A DNA stretch of 9,193 nucleotides from Bacteroidales bacterium. Lineage in GTDB: Bacteria; Bacteroidota; Bacteroidia; Bacteroidales; Bacteroidaceae. Below are positions 6,091 to 9,193 of the stretch, in pieces (the stretch's first letter is position 1; the number at the start of each line of letters is the position of its first letter). The notes beneath the pieces were generated by a model. The model ran no database searches. It had not been told where the DNA came from and saw only the letters and a program-made list of their open reading frames with translations. The DNA lies in the NCBI GenBank assembly GCA_030523385.1, contig JAUNIV010000083.1:1-9193 (forward strand), read 5' to 3'. Position numbers and translations under genes: made by a program.

Positions 6091-7935
6091 TTATTTTTCA
6101 GTATAGTCCCCGTTTGCCCTGATGAGTTCTATGAGCTTTTCCACAGCCTGCTCTTCGGGGATATTCTTTTCTATGCATTCTTTCTTCTTATAAAGGCTGA
6201 TTTTACCTCGTCCGGCTCCCACATAACCGTAATCGGCATCGGCCATTTCACCCGGACCGTTCACGATGCAGCCCATGATACCAATCTTCAGCCCTTTCAG
6301 GTGCGAAGTGGCTGCCTTGATGCGGGCAATGGTTGCTTCCAGGTCATACAGCGTGCGGCCGCAACCCGGACAAGAGATGTATTCCGTCTTGCTGGTGCGT
6401 ATGCGCCCGGCCTGCAGGATGCCGAAAGCCGTGGTATCTACCAGCAGATGCGACAACGGACCTTGATTATAAAGGAAGATTCCGTCACACAAGCCGTCGA
6501 ATATCAGTGCTCCCATGTCGGCGGCAGCTTTTATCTGCAAGTCTTCGGCCACGCTCTCCTGATAGAACTGGAAGAATACCAGCGGATTCTGCAAGCCTTC
6601 GTTCATCAGTTCGTGAGCCATGGCGCGGAACTCGCCCAAACGGTTGGGATGATTGCTCTGCGCAATGATTACCACTTCGGGATGCAACCTGAGGGCGGCA
6701 ATCACCTCTTCGTTCATGGCCATGTAAGGCAGGAAGAGGAACTTCAGCGGACAGGCCGTGTGGTGAAGCTCCATCATTTGCAGATAGTTGAAAGCCGGAT
6801 AGACATTTTCGTCCGAAGGATTCCATGCATCGGCATCCACTATGTAACGGATGTCCTTATCGCGTTCGGCAGGAAGGTCTTGCCCGCAATAGATGTAGTC
6901 GGGACGGAACTGAGGATGAACCTCCCACGAACCTTCCAGGCGTTCGCTTATCACTACAGGCAGGTTGTCTCCGCCTATGTCGGCCACGGCACGCGTAACC
7001 CGACGAACGGGAGAAAGATAGTCGAATCCCTCAGCTTCCTTACCGGGGATGTAGGGATGTCCTTCGCGAGATAAAATATAATCCACCAACTTGCGCGCCA
7101 CGGGTATCTCGGCTTCGGGCGCTTCGCTTAACGATACGCGAATGGTATCGCCCAATCCGTCGGCCAGCAAGGCACCGATGCCTAAGGCAGACTTGATGCG
7201 TCCGTCCTCTCCATCGCCGGCTTCGGTCACTCCCAAATGCAGAGGAAATGCCATGCCTTCGGCTTCCATGCGGTGCACCAGCAGACGCACGGTCTTCACC
7301 ATGACCACCGTATTGGAGGCTTTGATGGAAATGACCACATCCGTGAATGCCTGCTCCACGCAGATGCGCAGAAACTCCATGCAAGATTCCACCATGCCTT
7401 CGGGCGTATCGCCATAGCGGGACATGATGCGGTCGGACAACGAACCGTGGTTCACGCCAATGCGGATGGCTGTATGGTTCTCGCGGCAGATGTTCAGGAA
7501 GGGAACGAAACGGGCACGTATTTTCTCTATCTCCTGTGCATACTCTTCATCGGTGTATTCCAGCTTGCGGAAGGTACGTCCCGGATCTACGTAATTACCC
7601 GGATTGATGCGCACTTTCTCTGCATAGAGGGCAGCCACATCGGCCACTTTGGGATTGAAATGCACGTCGGCCACTAACGGAGTATCATATCCCTGCGAGC
7701 GCAAACCGATGTTGATGTTCTTCAGGTTCTCGGCTTCGCGTACCCCCTGAGTAGTGAGGCGCACGTATTCGCCACCGGCATCAATGATGCGTCGAGCCTG
7801 CGCCACGCAGGCTTCGGTATCCATGGTGACGGTGTTGGTCATGCTCTGAATGCGGATGGGATTGTCTCCACCCAAAGGAGTCCCGCCGATATGTACCTGC
7901 GAGGAGATTCGGCGGGAGTAGTTGAATAAATCCAT
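6091..7935 (-). CDS. ispG: 4-hydroxy-3-methylbut-2-enyl diphosphate synthase, long form
   Basis: Converts 2-C-methyl-D-erythritol 2,4-cyclodiphosphate to HMBPP in the sixth enzymatic step of the MEP isoprenoid pathway, using a [4Fe-4S] cluster and external electrons. At 614 residues this is the large three-domain form known from plants, Chlamydia and Bacteroidetes; E. coli IspG has about 370. Domain 1 is an N-terminal TIM barrel (about 1-290), with PIRIQSMTNT (26-35), ADVHFNP (89-95) and RIGVNHGSLS (158-167). A large middle insert follows (about 300-505). The C-terminal cluster domain contains CPGC (Cys522, Cys525) and GCIVNGPGE (555-563), giving Cys556 as third ligand and Glu563 as the non-cysteine ligand. 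All cluster ligands are present. The gene starts 9 nt after purE and ends 12 nt before glsA, so the three genes probably form one transcript. Confidence 0.96.
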   Translation of the reverse strand: MDLFNYSRRISSQVHIGGTPLGGDNPIRIQSMTNTVTMDTEACVAQARRIIDAGGEYVRLTTQGVREAENLKNINIGLRSQGYDTPLVADVHFNPKVADVAALYAEKVRINPGNYVDPGRTFRKLEYTDEEYAQEIEKIRARFVPFLNICRENHTAIRIGVNHGSLSDRIMSRYGDTPEGMVESCMEFLRICVEQAFTDVVISIKASNTVVMVKTVRLLVHRMEAEGMAFPLHLGVTEAGDGEDGRIKSALGIGALLADGLGDTIRVSLSEAPEAEIPVARKLVDYILSREGHPYIPGKEAEGFDYLSPVRRVTRAVADIGGDNLPVVISERLEGSWEVHPQFRPDYIYCGQDLPAERDKDIRYIVDADAWNPSDENVYPAFNYLQMMELHHTACPLKFLFLPYMAMNEEVIAALRLHPEVVIIAQSNHPNRLGEFRAMAHELMNEGLQNPLVFFQFYQESVAEDLQIKAAADMGALIFDGLCDGIFLYNQGPLSHLLVDTTAFGILQAGRIRTSKTEYISCPGCGRTLYDLEATIARIKAATSHLKGLKIGIMGCIVNGPGEMADADYGYVGAGRGKISLYKKKECIEKNIPEEQAVEKLIELIRANGDYTEK

Positions 7936-7944
7936 GTATATTAA

Positions 7945-8454
7945 TCAGTTTGTCTTATACTCGAATTTCACTTCTTTCAACTCTTCGTTGGCTTTGACGA
8001 TTTTTTGTTTCAGGCTTTCTTTGTAGTGTGCCAGGCGGTCGGCCAGTTCCGCGTCACTCAGAGCCAGCATCTGCACGGCCAGTATGGCGGCATTCATGGC
8101 ACCGTTGATAGCCACGGTAGCCACAGGTATGCCGGGAGGCATCTGAATGATGGAGTAAAGGGCATCCACACCGTCAAGCACGGAGCCTTTCACGGGTACG
8201 CCGATGACGGGCAACGTGGTATTGGCAGCTATCACGCCGGGCAGGGCGGCAGCCATGCCAGCAGCAGCAATAATGACGCGCAAGCCACGTCCGGCAGCTT
8301 GTTTGGCAAATTCTTCTACGGCTTCGGGAGTACGATGTGCCGAAAGGGCATTCATCTCGAAAGGTACATGCATTTCGTCCAGCAGCTTGGCGGCTTTCTC
8401 CATGACAGGAAGGTCTGAAGTGCTGCCCATAATAATACTTACAATTGGTTTCAT
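7945..8454 (-). CDS. purE: N5-carboxyaminoimidazole ribonucleotide mutase PurE, class I
   Basis: Catalyses the rearrangement of N5-CAIR to 4-carboxy-5-aminoimidazole ribonucleotide in de novo purine synthesis. The 169-residue length equals that of E. coli PurE, which forms an octamer. Signature elements: phosphate-binding GSTSD (10-14), SAHRTP (38-43) with the catalytic His40, and AGMAAALPG (65-73). This last motif fits the class I (bacterial mutase) form rather than the class II carboxylase form, and class I enzymes need PurK elsewhere to make N5-CAIR. No purK is in the window. It lies 111 bp after gcvH, with a hairpin in the gap, and leads the tightly packed purE-ispG-glsA group. The A/C-rich leader before its ATG contains AACCAAACA, which recurs before glsA. 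Confidence 0.96.
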   Translation of the reverse strand: MKPIVSIIMGSTSDLPVMEKAAKLLDEMHVPFEMNALSAHRTPEAVEEFAKQAAGRGLRVIIAAAGMAAALPGVIAANTTLPVIGVPVKGSVLDGVDALYSIIQMPPGIPVATVAINGAMNAAILAVQMLALSDAELADRLAHYKESLKQKIVKANEELKEVKFEYKTN

Positions 8455-8514
8455 TGTTCTGTTTGGTTCTATTTATATTATTTATAGTGTATAGTCTGAC
8501 AATGAAGAAACAGA

Positions 8515-8556
8515 TTTTCCCGTAAGGATGCCTCATGTGCCGCCCCTACGGGAAAA
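8515..8556 (-). repeat. Imperfect hairpin between gcvH and purE
   Basis: TTTTCCCGTAAGG (8515-8527) pairs with CCCTACGGGAAAA (8544-8556): ten perfect pairs, one A/C mismatch and two more G-C pairs, around a 16-nt loop. It sits 9 nt after the gcvH stop codon in transcript direction. Neither strand shows the T-run expected right after an intrinsic terminator (minus strand continues AAAATCTGTTTC), so it may be an atypical terminator, a 3'-end stabilising or processing hairpin for gcvH RNA, or a copy of a dispersed intergenic palindrome. The rest of the 111-bp gap is AT-rich, and I find no exact TAnnTTTG element in it for purE. Confidence 0.6.
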
Positions 8557-8565
8557 TAAAACATT

Positions 8566-8946
8566 TTATTCGTTTACCAATGCCTTGTAAGCTTCGGCAT
8601 CCAGCAGGTCATTGATGTCTTCTGCGTTGTTCGGCTTAATCTTAATCAGCCAGCCTTCGCCATAAGGATCCTTGTTCACCAGTTCCGGATTGTCGGCCAA
8701 TGCTTCGTTCTGTTCCAGCACTTCGCCTGCAATCGGCAAGAAAAGGTCAGAGATAGTCTTTACTACTTCGATGGTACCGAACACTTCTTCTTTTTCCAGA
8801 GTTTCGCCCACGGTGGGAATATCTACAAATACAATATCGCCCAACTGTTCCTGTGCGTAATCGCTGATACCTACATAGGCTTCATCACCTTCTATGCGTA
8901 TCCATTCATGGTCTTTTGTGTACTTTACATTGCTTGGAAATTCCAT
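8566..8946 (-). CDS. gcvH: Glycine cleavage system H protein
   Basis: Lipoyl-carrying shuttle protein of the glycine cleavage system. Its lipoamide arm takes the aminomethyl group from the P protein, presents it to the T protein, and is reoxidised by the L protein; it works in the cytoplasm. The 126-residue length is typical. The biotinyl/lipoyl-type fold is recognisable from YTKDHEWIRIEGDEAYVGIS (9-28), DIVFVDIPTVGETL (37-50), the lipoylation site Lys63 in IEVVKTISDLFLPIAGEV (59-76), and the C-terminal GEGWLIKIKP (96-105). The genes for the P and T proteins are not adjacent, which is common in this phylum. There are only 39 bp upstream to the PAP2 gene, too little for a glycine riboswitch, and none is seen. 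The one-carbon units produced feed purine synthesis, which fits the neighbouring purE. Confidence 0.96.
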   Translation of the reverse strand: MEFPSNVKYTKDHEWIRIEGDEAYVGISDYAQEQLGDIVFVDIPTVGETLEKEEVFGTIEVVKTISDLFLPIAGEVLEQNEALADNPELVNKDPYGEGWLIKIKPNNAEDINDLLDAEAYKALVNE

Positions 8947-8985
8947 AATGCTTTTTCATTTATAAGGTTAATACTAAAAAACGGT

Positions 8986-9193
8986 TCAAATAAACAAAAT
9001 TCCCGCGACACCACAAAACAATCCGACAACAAATCCGGCTAAAACCTCCAATAATGTATGTTGACGGACGATAATTCGGGCCGTTCCCAACATTCCCGAT
9101 AACAAAATGAAAAAACTGAGCCACCAGACGGGATTGAAGTTGAACAGGAAACTATAGGACAACAGACCGCCCACCATCATGCCGCCGCCTGCC
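8986..9193 (-). CDS. PAP2-family membrane phosphatase, C-terminal part only
   Basis: The coding frame is still open at the right edge (the first visible codons encode AGGG, before MMVGG), so this is the last 68 or so residues of a longer protein; the internal methionines near the edge are not taken as the start. Two hydrophobic segments are visible, around VWWLSFFILLSGMLGTA and LAGFVVGLFCGVAGILFI. Between them ARIIVRQHTLLEVLAG fits the third PAP2 signature SRxxxxxHxxxD, with Arg and His at the right spacing and Glu in place of the usual Asp. The family removes phosphate from lipid phosphates such as phosphatidic acid, undecaprenyl diphosphate or phosphatidylglycerol phosphate at the membrane. 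The actual substrate cannot be judged from this fragment. It ends 39 bp before gcvH in the same direction. Confidence 0.75.
   Translation of the reverse strand, partial: AGGGMMVGGLLSYSFLFNFNPVWWLSFFILLSGMLGTARIIVRQHTLLEVLAGFVVGLFCGVAGILFI
8987..9017 (-). promoter_or_regulatory. Possible gcvH promoter inside the end of the PAP2 gene
   Basis: On the minus strand TTTATTTG (plus 8987-8994) has one mismatch to the Bacteroidetes -7 consensus TAnnTTTG, and a TTTG (plus 9014-9017) lies exactly 19 nt upstream. The pair would leave a 40-nt leader before the gcvH ATG. It overlaps the final codons of the PAP2 coding region, so it may be chance in AT-rich sequence; gcvH could instead be transcribed from an upstream promoter outside the window. 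Confidence 0.3.

Noticed and set aside
5941..7074. Open reading frame of 377 codons on the plus strand, antisense to ispG and the start of glsA
   Set aside because: It lies opposite well-conserved ispG and glsA codons, has no recognisable domain, and its length is explained by codon bias on the other strand.
8947..8985. Possible glycine riboswitch before gcvH
   Set aside because: Only 39 AT-rich bases separate gcvH from the preceding gene, too few for a glycine aptamer, and no aptamer-like conserved bases are visible.
1..9193. Mobile element, CRISPR array, prophage or defence island
   Set aside because: No transposase, integrase, direct-repeat array, tRNA or terminal inverted repeats are visible; the genes are conserved housekeeping types with consistent composition.

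Overview
The window is a stretch of chromosomal housekeeping DNA from a member of the Bacteroidales, most likely a Bacteroides/Phocaeicola-type gut bacterium. Four things point there: upstream elements matching the Bacteroidetes sigma factor pattern (TTTG ... TAnnTTTG) in place of E. coli-type promoters; start codons preceded by A/T-rich or A/C-rich leaders without Shine-Dalgarno sequences; the long (614-residue) three-domain form of IspG; and a DUF3822 protein, a family known from Bacteroidetes. I see no insertion sequence, integrase, CRISPR array, tRNA or rRNA. All genes look intact except the one cut by the right edge.

Layout. Positions 1-111 hold no gene, but carry a probable leftward promoter for a gene beyond the left edge. 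A compact RecD/Dda-like SF1 helicase reads leftward (112-1533). Divergent from it is a rightward three-gene operon (1631-3689): a small membrane-anchored protein with a pilin-like outline, a DUF3822 protein (probably actin-like fold, related in outline to PilM/GspL), and the 16S rRNA methyltransferase RsmD. The first two genes are 2 nt apart and the last two overlap by 10 nt. RsmD's 3' end overlaps by 32 bp the 3' end of a convergent cardiolipin synthase gene (3658-5094). From there to the right edge everything reads leftward. In order of transcription this is a PAP2-family membrane phosphatase (partial), gcvH, purE, ispG, glsA and cls. purE-ispG-glsA are packed with 9-12 nt gaps and are probably one operon. 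cls seems to have its own promoter in the 69-bp gap after glsA.

How the genes relate. GcvH carries the aminomethyl intermediate of glycine cleavage, which feeds one-carbon units into purine synthesis. PurE makes CAIR in that pathway. IspG makes HMBPP in the MEP isoprenoid pathway. GlsA releases ammonia and glutamate from glutamine. Cls and the PAP2 protein act on membrane lipids. This is core metabolism in a loosely shared neighbourhood, not a single pathway.

The least ordinary part is the rightward operon. A near-ideal intrinsic terminator (perfect 10-bp stem, 6-nt loop, T-rich tract) lies inside the first codons of the DUF3822 gene, 46 nt after the stop of the first gene. It would make the first gene much more abundant than DUF3822 and RsmD. 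The pairing of a pilin-like anchored protein with a PilM/GspL-like protein, with no ATPase, peptidase or secretin nearby, is a candidate for an undescribed two-component envelope assembly. That functional reading is inference from sequence outline only.
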